A stretch of DNA of 64,000 nt from an uncultured Lachnospiraceae bacterium (GTDB lineage Bacteria > Bacillota_A > Clostridia > Lachnospirales > Lachnospiraceae), in assembly GCA_905207905.1 (NCBI GenBank), contig CAJLNC010000003.1:1-64000 (forward strand), given 5' to 3'. Below are positions 11,360 to 19,747 of this stretch, piece after piece (the stretch's first letter is position 1; every line of letters begins with the position of its first letter). Both the position numbers and the translations under genes were made by a program. Under the pieces are notes generated by a model that saw only the letters and a list, made by a program, of their open reading frames with translations, made no database searches and was not told where the DNA came from.

Positions 11360-11641
11360 ATGCTCACTCTATTGAACCGAAAAAAACTTTTGACAGATGT
11401 TTCCTCAGAAGAAATTGCCAGAGTGATCGAAATTTTAAAGCAAAACCATCTGGAATACGAAGTTGTGTCCAAACGAACTCAGTCTACCTATGCCATGCAT
11501 GCCAGGGCCAAGCACGGAATGCGCGCCGGATTTGGAGAGGCCCGGGTAGTCTCTGATTGCATCGGCCCTGTCTCCTTTGTTTATCATATTTATGTGCGCG
11601 GGAAAGATCTGGCCAGAGCCAGAAACCTGGCGGGAATATGA
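11360..11641 (+). CDS. Small DUF2007-like protein
   Basis: A 93-residue soluble protein of unknown function. A helix-strand start (SSEEIARVIEILKQNHLEYE) and an ending VYHIYVRGKDLARARNLAGI resemble the small DUF2007 fold, in which the last helix follows a strand and carries a D.xxA pattern. The middle contains a basic Gly/Ala-rich stretch (MHARAKHGMRAGFGEAR). AAGGAGG lies 9 nt before the ATG, strong evidence that it is real. It stands alone on the plus strand, convergent with the permease gene at 11760. The DUF2007 link is tentative. Confidence 0.6.
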   Translation: MLTLLNRKKLLTDVSSEEIARVIEILKQNHLEYEVVSKRTQSTYAMHARAKHGMRAGFGEARVVSDCIGPVSFVYHIYVRGKDLARARNLAGI

Positions 11642-11759
11642 TCTATTTTTTGGAGCAGGCTTTTTCCTCTCCGAATGCATACTGCAGATCCAAGCGGCGC
11701 CTTTTGCACTTCTGCCCGTCACATTTTTATGGAATCGCTGCCGCTTGGCAAAAAATCCC

Positions 11760-12788
11760 TCACTCTTCCCTCCAGATTTCCCGACAAATTTCTATAATCA
11801 AAAGCAGACTGGCAGGACCGGTGATGATTCCTCCCACGCCGAACAGACATACCCCTGCGTAGACCGCAAGAGCAAACACAAAAGGATACACACCGATTTT
11901 TCCACCCACCAGCCTGGGCTCCAACAATTCCCGAACTGTATTGGTCACCAAAAAAAGCAGTCCGTACCCCAATGCCTGCTTCCACTCTCTTTGCAGCAAA
12001 AGCACGATGCCCCACGGTATCAGCACTGTTCCAGTCCCTAAAAAAGGCAAAGCATCCAATAATCCGATCAGTATCCCCAAAACCAGGAAATAAGGATTTC
12101 CCAAAAGATACAGTCCGCCAATACAAAGCAGGATAATGATGCCCATAATGATCACCTGAGATTTCAGGTAAGCGCCTCCTACCTGAAACATCCGGTCAGT
12201 CACATGCCTCACATGACGAAAAGACTGGTAACTGTTAAGTTTCTCCCGAATTTCATCATAATCTTTCATAAGCAGCAACATGGCAATATAAATCAGAAAC
12301 ACAAACCCAATCACTTCTATGAAGCCTTTCACATACTGTACTGAGTGATTAAAAAGCTCCGGAATCAACTTTCCGTCTATCTGAACCTGAACATTTGCAA
12401 GAGTGCGGTTTACCAAAGACCGAATTCGCTCTGCCTTCACCCCTAGTTGTTGTTCCAGAGACAAGCAGCAATCATCCAGAAACCGCTCCATCTGATGCTG
12501 GTAGACATCAAAATTAGAAAGTATCTGAAAAACCTGTTTTACCACCGCACCTACTAAAAAATAGACGCCCACCCCTACCCCCAGAAATACAAGGAACACC
12601 AGCACCCCCATAATCACTTCCTTTTTCCATGGAAGCTTACTTCGGATCTTTTTCAACACAGGGTGAAACGCCTGCACCAGTATCCAGGCAATCAAAAAGG
12701 GAATTACATAGGGCAGCACATATTTCATAGAAAGAAATACTGCCAACGTAACTCCCAAGATCACTGCTATCTGTCTTTTCTCTGTCAT
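11760..12788 (-). CDS. AI-2E family (YtvI/PerM-like) transporter
   Basis: A 342-residue membrane protein of the AI-2E transporter (PF01594) family. It has about seven or eight membrane spans: a paired N-terminal set (VILGVTLAVFLSMKYVLPYV), a central soluble segment with long helices, and the characteristic C-terminal part containing LLDALPFLGTGTVLIPWGI and PFVFALAVYAGVCLFGVGG. Family members export small molecules or ions; substrate unknown. The frame runs to a TTG at 12839, but the ATG at 12788 with AAAGG about 10 nt upstream fits the family start better. It follows the pseudouridine synthase by about 60 nt. Confidence 0.85.
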   Translation of the reverse strand: MTEKRQIAVILGVTLAVFLSMKYVLPYVIPFLIAWILVQAFHPVLKKIRSKLPWKKEVIMGVLVFLVFLGVGVGVYFLVGAVVKQVFQILSNFDVYQHQMERFLDDCCLSLEQQLGVKAERIRSLVNRTLANVQVQIDGKLIPELFNHSVQYVKGFIEVIGFVFLIYIAMLLLMKDYDEIREKLNSYQSFRHVRHVTDRMFQVGGAYLKSQVIIMGIIILLCIGGLYLLGNPYFLVLGILIGLLDALPFLGTGTVLIPWGIVLLLQREWKQALGYGLLFLVTNTVRELLEPRLVGGKIGVYPFVFALAVYAGVCLFGVGGIITGPASLLLIIEICREIWREE

Positions 12789-12850
12789 TCTCCTGCATCC
12801 TTTCACCTGTCTGCTGATAACAGCCCCACAGCAGACCAATCCGTGTCCGT

Positions 12851-13756
12851 TTACAGAATCCCTTCGCCCTGTACACCGACCTGTGATTCTAGTATGGATG
12901 CAAATTCCTGAAAATATTCTCCTTTTGGCCTGCAGGAAAATCTCATTTTCCTTCCGCTGCCCGGGTGAAAAAACTCCAAAAAAGCTGCGCAGAGAGCCAG
13001 CGAAGCAGGACTGTGTTCCTCCATCCCGTACTTCCGGTCTCCATATAGGGGCATCCCTGTCCCTGCCATCTGCACCCGGATCTGATGATGGCGTCCGGTA
13101 TAAAGGCGGATCTTTACCAGCGCTTTATTTTCCTCCCTTTCCAGAATCTCATATTTCAGCTTTGCCAGTTTTGCCCCTGGCTCCCCCGCCTTCCCAATGC
13201 GGGAGGTATTGGTTCTTCCGTCTTTCACCAGGTAATCTTCAAGAGAATGGAACCTTCCCATGCCAGTCTTGTTCCCTCCGCAGAGTTCTTGTCCCTGCGG
13301 ATCCGCTTGACCTGGCTTCTCCTTCCACGATCCCTTTTCCTGAAAACCTTCTTGATCTGGCTTCTCCTTCCAAAATCTTTTTCCCTGGGAATCGTCTTCG
13401 TACAAGTTCTCTTCTCCCATCTCCTGGCTTCTGGGGTGCTTCGAAATTCTGTGTGTAGGCAGGTGCGTGACTGCCAGATAAGTTTTTTTCATTCTTCCAT
13501 CCGTCAGCTGCGCACTCAGTTTCTTTGCCGCTTCCGGAGTCTTGGCAAATACAAGCACTCCCTCCACCGGCTGATCCAGCCGATGCACCACTGCCAGATA
13601 GGGTTCTCTCTGTTTTCCCTTTTCCTGCCCTTTCTCCCACAGATAATTCTTCAGAATGCTCTCCAGATCCTTCACGCCCATCCTTGCACTCTGAACCGGC
13701 AGTCCGGCTTCCTTATAGCAGACCATCAGCTGCTTATCTTCATATAAGATCTCCAT
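12851..13756 (-). CDS. RluA-family pseudouridine synthase with a low-complexity insert
   Basis: A 301-residue pseudouridine synthase of the RluA/RsuA superfamily. The catalytic motif is VVHRLDQPVEGVLVFAKT with Asp at about 61. The later signatures LEDYLVKDGRTNTS, KIRLYTGRHHQIRVQMA and LYGDRKYG are all present. The target uridine cannot be told. There is no S4 domain. Unusual is a hydrophilic insert at about residues 101-158, between THLPTHRIS and the LEDYL motif, with two imperfect copies of a WKEKP-(D/G)Q unit. It sits between the response regulator and the permease, probably in one transcript with the two-component genes. Confidence 0.88.
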   Translation of the reverse strand: MEILYEDKQLMVCYKEAGLPVQSARMGVKDLESILKNYLWEKGQEKGKQREPYLAVVHRLDQPVEGVLVFAKTPEAAKKLSAQLTDGRMKKTYLAVTHLPTHRISKHPRSQEMGEENLYEDDSQGKRFWKEKPDQEGFQEKGSWKEKPGQADPQGQELCGGNKTGMGRFHSLEDYLVKDGRTNTSRIGKAGEPGAKLAKLKYEILEREENKALVKIRLYTGRHHQIRVQMAGTGMPLYGDRKYGMEEHSPASLALCAAFLEFFHPGSGRKMRFSCRPKGEYFQEFASILESQVGVQGEGIL

Positions 13757-13825
13757 ATCCCTGGTCTCTCCTGATTTCTGACAATCCTTCCTGCCATCGT
13801 TGTCTCAAAATGCAATGTCGGTTCC

Positions 13826-14515
13826 TTACATCTTAAACCGATAGCCTACCCCCCAGATTGTCTCTATGTACTGGGGCTTTGCAGAATTAGTCTCTATCTT
13901 TTCCCGAATCTTCTTGATATGTACCGTAACTGTGGCGATATCTCCAATGGATTCCATATCCCAGATTTCCTTGAACAGTTCATCCTTGGTAAATACATGA
14001 TTTGGATTCTGTGCCAGGAACGTAAGCAGATCAAATTCCTTGGTGGTAAAAGTCTTTTCTGTTCCGTTGACCCAGACTCTTCTGGCAGTTTTGTCGATTT
14101 TAAGTCCTCGGATCTCTACAATATCATTGGCCTGCACGTTCATATTTACCAGACGCTCATATCGCGCCAGATGTGCTTTCACTCTGGCTACCAGCTCGCT
14201 GGGGCTGAAAGGTTTGGTCATGTAGTCATCTGCCCCAAGGCCCAGTCCCCGGATCTTGTCAATGTCATCTTTTTTCGCTGAAACCATGATAATAGGAGTA
14301 TTTTTGGTCTCCCGCACCTGCTTGCAAATGTCAAAACCATTGATGCCCGGAAGCATCAGATCTAAAATCAAAAGATCAAACGATTCCTCCAGAGCACGTT
14401 TCATTCCCTGCATTCCCTCGTTCTCTATCTCTACCTCAAATCCACTGAGTTCCAGATAGTCTCTCTCCAAATCTGCAATACTGATCTCATCCTCAATAAT
14501 TAATATCCTGCTCAT
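13826..14515 (-). CDS. OmpR-family response regulator
   Basis: A 229-residue response regulator. The receiver domain (1-120) has the acidic pair EDE at 7-9, phosphorylation Asp in LLILDLMLPGINGF at about 52, Ser/Thr in IIMVSAKKD and Lys in YMTKPFSPSELVARV. A winged-helix DNA-binding domain fills about 130-229 (TTKEFDLLTFLAQNPNHVF, then IETIWGVGYRFKM). It overlaps the sensor kinase gene by 4 bp (ATGA), so the two are translated together. Target genes cannot be read from the window. Confidence 0.95.
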   Translation of the reverse strand: MSRILIIEDEISIADLERDYLELSGFEVEIENEGMQGMKRALEESFDLLILDLMLPGINGFDICKQVRETKNTPIIMVSAKKDDIDKIRGLGLGADDYMTKPFSPSELVARVKAHLARYERLVNMNVQANDIVEIRGLKIDKTARRVWVNGTEKTFTTKEFDLLTFLAQNPNHVFTKDELFKEIWDMESIGDIATVTVHIKKIREKIETNSAKPQYIETIWGVGYRFKM

Positions 14516-15996
14516 ACAGATACCTCCTGATATTTTCTAAGCACAAAGTGCAAAGTTGTTCCCTGGCCAATCTTGCTGCTGACCCATATCTTTCCCCCAT
14601 GATCTTCGATAATTTTTTTTACTATGGACAACCCGATACCGCTTCCACCCTGAGCTGAATTTCTGGAAGCGTCTGTCCGGTAAAAACGATCAAAAATATT
14701 GGGAAGATCTCTGGCTTCCATCCCTTTTCCGTTATCCTCCAGCTCAACCTGAATAAAATCTCCCACATCTGTAATCCGAAGCTCGATCTGCCCCTTGGGT
14801 TTATCCAGGTATTTGATAGAATTTCCCACAATGTTGTTGATCACCCGCTTCATTTGCTCCGCATCTGCGATTACCATAGTGCTCTTATCCACCTGGTTCA
14901 AATAGGTAAACCGAATATTTCTCCCCTCCAGATCCAGGCACAGCTCCTCTGCACAATCATCGAAATACTCCGCCACATTCAGCTTATTAAACGTATAGGG
15001 TATCCGGTTGGTATCAATTTTAGAATAAAAGGTAAGCTCATTAATCAACCGGTCCATATCGTTGGCCTTATTATAGATGGTCTTAATATAACGATCCATT
15101 TTCTCCGGCGTATCCGCAACCCCATCCATAATTCCTTCCACATACCCTTTCACCGTAGTGATGGGCGTCTTCAAATCATGGGAAATATTGCTGATCAGCT
15201 CCTTACTCTCCTGATCAAACTTCTCCCTTTCATCTTCTGACTCTTTTAGCCGGCTGCGCATAGACTCAAAATCGCCGCAGAGCTCACTGATCTCGTCATC
15301 TCCCTCTGTCTCCAGAGTAAAATCAAGATCACCGGCCTTTACCCGCTTGGTAGCCTCTTTCAGCTTATTAAGCGGAGTAATGATGCCCGCATAAATCCAG
15401 AAGATCATAACACCTCCGGTAAACACCAGGATCACCACAATGGCAATCATCATGTCAACGAGCAGAGACCTCATCTGCGGAAGGCCTCCGCTTGCAGATA
15501 TTACAATAAACGCACTCCCCTGGCTTCCATCCGAAAAATCTATATCAATCTGCTTCAGAAGCACCTTTACATCTCTGCCTATGTAGGTTCCGCTGTCAGA
15601 AGTCAGATCCTCCTCTCCGTAAGGCGGAAGCTGATGAAAAATTCTGTCTATATTTTCTTCCGTCCCCTTATAATAAAGCTCCTTGCCCTTTCTCAGCACA
15701 AGATAGGAAAACTTTGACTCCAGCTCTCCATTCATCTCCTCCAGATACTCCACATCTAAAAAGCTGTCCGGATCACGCTTTGCCTGGTGTTTCAGCTTAT
15801 CGCACAGCGCCTCTGTAGAGCGGCTCAGTACCTGCATAGAATTCGCCAAGGACTCCAGAGTAAATTCAATTCCATAAGTTTTCTCAATAGATTTTACCTG
15901 ATATTGACTGAAAAAAAAGATCGCTGCTCCAAACAGCACAATAGGCACCAGAATCACTCCGCAAAAAGCAATGATCAATCTGGTTTTTAACTTCAT
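14512..15996 (-). CDS. Membrane sensor histidine kinase
   Basis: A 494-residue sensor kinase. N-terminal span about 8-29, an extracytoplasmic domain of about 140 residues, second span about 180-205 and a HAMP linker (ITPLNKLKEATKRVKAGD). Catalytic boxes follow in order: H box LISNISHDLKTPITTVKGY, N box NNIVGNSIKY, G1 DNGKGME, F box FDRFYRTD, G2 GGSGIGLSIVKKI. The ATG at 15996 with AGGG 7 nt upstream is preferred over a GTG at 16011. The kinase comes before its regulator, the less common order. The sensed signal is unknown. Confidence 0.93.
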   Translation of the reverse strand: MKLKTRLIIAFCGVILVPIVLFGAAIFFFSQYQVKSIEKTYGIEFTLESLANSMQVLSRSTEALCDKLKHQAKRDPDSFLDVEYLEEMNGELESKFSYLVLRKGKELYYKGTEENIDRIFHQLPPYGEEDLTSDSGTYIGRDVKVLLKQIDIDFSDGSQGSAFIVISASGGLPQMRSLLVDMMIAIVVILVFTGGVMIFWIYAGIITPLNKLKEATKRVKAGDLDFTLETEGDDEISELCGDFESMRSRLKESEDEREKFDQESKELISNISHDLKTPITTVKGYVEGIMDGVADTPEKMDRYIKTIYNKANDMDRLINELTFYSKIDTNRIPYTFNKLNVAEYFDDCAEELCLDLEGRNIRFTYLNQVDKSTMVIADAEQMKRVINNIVGNSIKYLDKPKGQIELRITDVGDFIQVELEDNGKGMEARDLPNIFDRFYRTDASRNSAQGGSGIGLSIVKKIIEDHGGKIWVSSKIGQGTTLHFVLRKYQEVSV

Positions 15997-16479
15997 ATCT
16001 GCCCTCACCACCCTGCTCTTTATTCTTTATAAACGACCGCATCCATCCCCCTGCTGCGAATCGCTTTTGCAATATCTGAATTTAGAGCAAAACTGCAGGA
16101 ATGGGAGGTGCAAAACAATTCGTCAGGTATCTTTAACCCTGACAACTGTGCAAAAGCCAACACTCATTGTTCCTTGTATTCCGTTGCTGACATCTAATAA
16201 GAGTATACCATATCCTGTATCTTTTATCATCTAAATAAAAATTCCTAATTCTAAATTTTCTATAAAAGCAGAACCGTCTTTTTTATAAAACATGCTCGTT
16301 TATGGAACGTAATTCAATCGAAATGAGATTTAAAAATCGTGAAAGGGACTCTTTCTAAACACGATTTGAGTTTGAAAACGCTTATTGGAATGTTTGGTGC
16401 ATCAAAACCAGAGCAGCTCTTTTTCGCAATTTGACCGCCGAATTTTTCCTTCAGGGCTTTTGACACCCGAATCAAAAAG
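15997..16479. other. Spacer before the sensor kinase gene
   Basis: Non-coding. It holds a short inverted repeat GTCAGG/CCTGAC (16122-16143) and a minus-strand extended -10-like TGGTATACT near 16200, a possible promoter for the two-component operon, though no good -35 was seen. Open frames on the minus strand between 16314 and 16626 overlap the adjoining palindrome, lack ribosome sites and look like chance. Confidence 0.35.
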
Positions 16480-16596
16480 GGGGTGTTGCAAAAACCCTCC
16501 GGGGTACCCTTTCGAGTGATTTTTCTCCGAAAACGAACACGTTTTCTGCGAAAAACGCACCGAAAATCCACCGGGGGCTGTATTTTGCAACACCCC
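16480..16596. repeat. MITE-like long imperfect palindrome
   Basis: A 117-bp imperfect palindrome with perfect 14-bp ends GGGGTGTTGCAAAA and TTTTGCAACACCCC. The arms of about 55 bp pair with mismatches around a GAACAC centre. Further short GC-rich inverted repeats (16605-16641, CGGCGGG/CCCGCCG) adjoin it, with a T run on the plus strand. It lies just after the HIT gene on the minus strand, so its RNA could help end that transcript. Similar TGCAAAAT-ended palindromes occur at 36932-36996 and 38245-38319. No transposase is nearby. Confidence 0.6.
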
Positions 16597-16674
16597 TCCG
16601 CCTACGGCGGGTCGCTTCAGCGACATCTTCCCTGCCCGCCGCAGTTCTTTTTTTCCTGTTTTCCCAAAATTTCT

Positions 16675-17088
16675 CTACCGAAAAATCTTCAGGATTTCTT
16701 CTTTATCCTTGTCTGTCAGGGTACCCTGTTCCCAGGAAACCTTCACGCTCACTTCATCGCCTTTATATCTGGGAATCAAATGCATATGAAAATGAAATAC
16801 CGTCTGGCCTGCCGCCTCTCCATTGTTCTGCACAATATTCAAGCCATCGCAGCCCAGTCCTTCCACCAGCTTTGCGCCAACTTTTTTCGCCACAATCATA
16901 GCCTTGGATGCCAGCTCATCCGGTAGTTCATAGAGATTTGCCCCGTGTTCTTTCGGCAAAATCAGGGCGTGCCCCTTAGAAGCCGGTCCAAGATCCAGAA
17001 TCACCCGAAAATCTTCGTCTTCATAAATGGTTGCAGCTGGGATCTCTCCATTTGCTATTTTACAAAAAATACAGTTCGAATCCTTCAT
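16675..17088 (-). CDS. HIT family nucleotide hydrolase/transferase
   Basis: A 137-residue histidine-triad protein. The signature HFHMHLIPRY (His-x-His-x-His) is at about residues 99-108. The N-terminal CIFCKIANGEIPA carries the Cys pair common in bacterial HIT (HinT-like) proteins that bind zinc. Relatives hydrolyse AMP-linked substrates such as adenosine phosphoramidates; the physiological substrate is unknown. The ATG at 17088 has AGGAGG 10 nt upstream; a TTG at 17094 is a less likely start. It may be transcribed with the rhomboid and adenine deaminase genes upstream. Confidence 0.93.
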   Translation of the reverse strand: MKDSNCIFCKIANGEIPAATIYEDEDFRVILDLGPASKGHALILPKEHGANLYELPDELASKAMIVAKKVGAKLVEGLGCDGLNIVQNNGEAAGQTVFHFHMHLIPRYKGDEVSVKVSWEQGTLTDKDKEEILKIFR

Positions 17089-17198
17089 AAACAATATGCC
17101 TCCTACTCTGTTATCTTATTATCTCCATTTTCACTCATTTCTTTCTGCCGCGGTTTCTCTTTTTGATTTTTAAAACCGTTGTTTCTGCTCCTGTTCTT

Positions 17199-17825
17199 TC
17201 ATTGTGAAGTACCAGAAGCTGCTTTCTTTCCCTTCCTTCTCCCAGTCAGAAGAACTGCCATCAAAAATCCTGACACAACGCCTCCCACATGGGCGGCATT
17301 ATCTGTGCCCACGTCTGTAAACCCCTGTAAAAGCATCAGCACCACCATCAGACCAAGGCGCTGCAGCGTAATGGTTCCCAACCTCCCCCGGTTACGGATC
17401 ACCAGATACAAAACAGCCCCCATCACTGCAAAAATAGCTCCAGAAGCTCCTGCGGATACTGCGTACTCTCCTGTCCGAAAATCCATGGCCATGGACAGCA
17501 GATTTCCTGACAGCCCTCCCAAAAAGTAGATCAGCAGATACCGCCCCCAGCCAGCCTCCGTCTCCAGAACATCTCCAAGGAAGATCAGACAGATCATGTT
17601 ATAGACCAGATGATACAGACCAAAATGAAGAAACATGCCTGTCACCAGCCGGTAATACTCTCCCTGCAATATGGCAGGAGTATAGCAGGCTCCATGGTTC
17701 AGCATAAAAACTGCATTTTCCGTATTCCCAAGGATACTCAGGATCAGAAATACCAGGCAGTTGATTGCTGTTATCAGTAAATTTGCCTTTTTTCTGGATC
17801 GGATAAAATCTGAGATTTCATTCAT
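17199..17825 (-). CDS. Rhomboid family intramembrane serine protease
   Basis: A 208-residue rhomboid with about six membrane spans. The catalytic serine is in AGASGAIFAVMG, the partner histidine in AAHVGGVVSGF, and the conserved FLHFGLYHLVYNM stretch supplies the HxxxxHxxxN signature of the L1/TM2 region. Length is normal for a minimal bacterial rhomboid. Such proteases cut membrane proteins within or near the membrane; the substrate is not evident. It follows adenine deaminase by 38 nt and the start has only a weak ribosome site. Confidence 0.92.
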   Translation of the reverse strand: MNEISDFIRSRKKANLLITAINCLVFLILSILGNTENAVFMLNHGACYTPAILQGEYYRLVTGMFLHFGLYHLVYNMICLIFLGDVLETEAGWGRYLLIYFLGGLSGNLLSMAMDFRTGEYAVSAGASGAIFAVMGAVLYLVIRNRGRLGTITLQRLGLMVVLMLLQGFTDVGTDNAAHVGGVVSGFLMAVLLTGRRKGKKAASGTSQ

Positions 17826-17863
17826 GCTTCTGTTTTCTTCTGCCTTTCCGGATTGCTGAATCC

Positions 17864-19588
17864 TTATTTTGCCACTGGAATAAACTGAAACTGGGTCACA
17901 TCAAACAAACCCATATCTGTCAGCTTCACTTCGGGTATTACCGGAAGCGCCATAAAGCAAAGTGTCATCAATGGCTCTACTTCCCTGCTGACTCCCAGTT
18001 CATCAAAAGCTGCCGCCTGTAGCTTTGTAAGCATCTCATCCACCCACTCACCACTCTGATCACTCATAATTCCGGCTACCGGAAGGGGCATCTGCTCCAA
18101 AACCATTCCATCCTTCACCAGAACCACTCCGCCTCTCTGGGCGATCAGTGCCTCCACTGCACAGGCGATCTCCTGATTGCTGATTCCAACAGCAATTATA
18201 TTATGGGAGTCATGCGCTATAGACAACGCAACCGCACCTCTTTTGATTCCATAACCGCGAAGCAAACCCAACCCCACGTTTCCCGTTCCGTGATGGCGTT
18301 CGATTACTGCCATTTTCACAATGTCCTGATCCGGATCATACAAAAAATCTCTCTCTGAATCCAGCTTCACCTTCGCCTGTCCCCTGGCAGTTACCACTCC
18401 TCCGGGAATCAGGTCAATTACCGTAACCTGGTCGGAATTCAACTGCATCTTCAATCTGTGAGGCCCAAAATCCTTTACATGAAAGCTCCCGGATACAGAG
18501 GAAATGCTCTTTCTCTCCACTGCTGCAAGGTACTCTCCGCTTTGTGCCACCAGTTTACCACTTTTAAAAACTTTTTCAACCTGAAATTGTTCCAAATCCT
18601 TTACCAGGACAATATCTGCCGTAAGCCCCGGAGCAATGGCACCTCTGTCAAAAAGCCGGAAACACTCTGCCGCATTTAGCGTAGCCATACGAATCGCAGT
18701 AACTGCATCCAATCCGCTTTCCACGCAGGTTCTTAAGTGACTGTCTATGTGCCCTTCCGCAAAAATAGTCTTAGGCTGACGGTCATCGGAACAGAGCAGG
18801 CATCTTCTGCTGTTCTGCTCTGTGACACCATGAAGCAGTTCCTTAAGATTATGGCAGGCAGAACCCTGGCGCAGCAGCACATACATTCCAAGACGCAGCC
18901 GTTCTTCCATCTCCTTTACAGTAGAACACTCATGATCTGTATGAATCCCTGCTGCCGCATAGGCGTTCAAATCTTTTCCCTCCAAATTCGGACAGTGTCC
19001 GTCTACCAGCTTGCCTTCTGCTGCAAGCAGCTTATCCAACACCCCGCTCTCTCCCGCAATTACACCGGGATAATTCATAAATTCTCCCAATCCCAAAATC
19101 TTATCCTGCTGAAGAAGCTCCTTCATATCCTCCGCTTCAATTACTGCTCCTCCGTGTTCAAAGAAAGTGGAAGGAACACAGGAGGGCATCATGTAGCGAA
19201 TATCCAGAACCGTATTCTCTGCAGCGTCCAGCATATATTCCATTCCTTTGATCCCGCATACATTCACAATCTCATGAGGATCCGCAATGATAGTGGTAGT
19301 TCCTCTGGGCACTAAGAGACGGCCGATCTCCTCCGGTGTCACAAAAGCGGACTCTATATGAATGTGGCTCTCAATCAGCCCGGGAATGGCATAATTGCCG
19401 GAACCATCCAGCTCCATAACGCCCTGATAGCTTCCAAGGCCGGCAATCACACCATCACTGACCGCAATATCCTCCTTCTGAATCTCCCCGGTATATACAT
19501 TCACCACATTGCAGTTTTTAATTACCAAATCCGCTAAAACTCTGCCTGCCGCCACATCAATCCGTTTTTTCAACATTTCTTTCTTCAT
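17864..19588 (-). CDS. ade: Adenine deaminase
   Basis: A 574-residue amidohydrolase of the adenine deaminase (AdeC) type that converts adenine to hypoxanthine and ammonia in purine salvage. Metal-binding motifs are HIHIESAFVTPEEI, DPHEIVNVCGI and the DGHCPNLEG / HTDHECST region; a further signature is DDRQPKTI. The C-terminal half has the family features (IAHDSHNIIAVG, VLEQMPLPVAGIMSD). The open frame reaches 19693, but GGAGG sits 7 nt before the ATG at 19588, which also gives the usual family length. A TTTACGTAAA palindrome lies just upstream. The start of this gene marks a boundary with the Tad pilus operon. Confidence 0.93.
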   Translation of the reverse strand: MKKEMLKKRIDVAAGRVLADLVIKNCNVVNVYTGEIQKEDIAVSDGVIAGLGSYQGVMELDGSGNYAIPGLIESHIHIESAFVTPEEIGRLLVPRGTTTIIADPHEIVNVCGIKGMEYMLDAAENTVLDIRYMMPSCVPSTFFEHGGAVIEAEDMKELLQQDKILGLGEFMNYPGVIAGESGVLDKLLAAEGKLVDGHCPNLEGKDLNAYAAAGIHTDHECSTVKEMEERLRLGMYVLLRQGSACHNLKELLHGVTEQNSRRCLLCSDDRQPKTIFAEGHIDSHLRTCVESGLDAVTAIRMATLNAAECFRLFDRGAIAPGLTADIVLVKDLEQFQVEKVFKSGKLVAQSGEYLAAVERKSISSVSGSFHVKDFGPHRLKMQLNSDQVTVIDLIPGGVVTARGQAKVKLDSERDFLYDPDQDIVKMAVIERHHGTGNVGLGLLRGYGIKRGAVALSIAHDSHNIIAVGISNQEIACAVEALIAQRGGVVLVKDGMVLEQMPLPVAGIMSDQSGEWVDEMLTKLQAAAFDELGVSREVEPLMTLCFMALPVIPEVKLTDMGLFDVTQFQFIPVAK

Positions 19589-19747
19589 CTGCATTCCTCC
19601 CCTCTGAATACCTTTTTCTTTACGTAAATCATATCGCATCTTACGGGAAAAATCCACCGAAGAATTTATTTCCAAAACAGGAACGTAAAGCAAATTGATT
19701 GAAAGTCGTATTTTGAAACCATCCGCGCTGGGAAAGCGATGCTGATC

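Noticed and set aside
16314..16626. Two minus-strand open frames in the palindrome region
   Set aside because: Read through the palindrome, lack ribosome sites, and look like repeat sequence and not protein.
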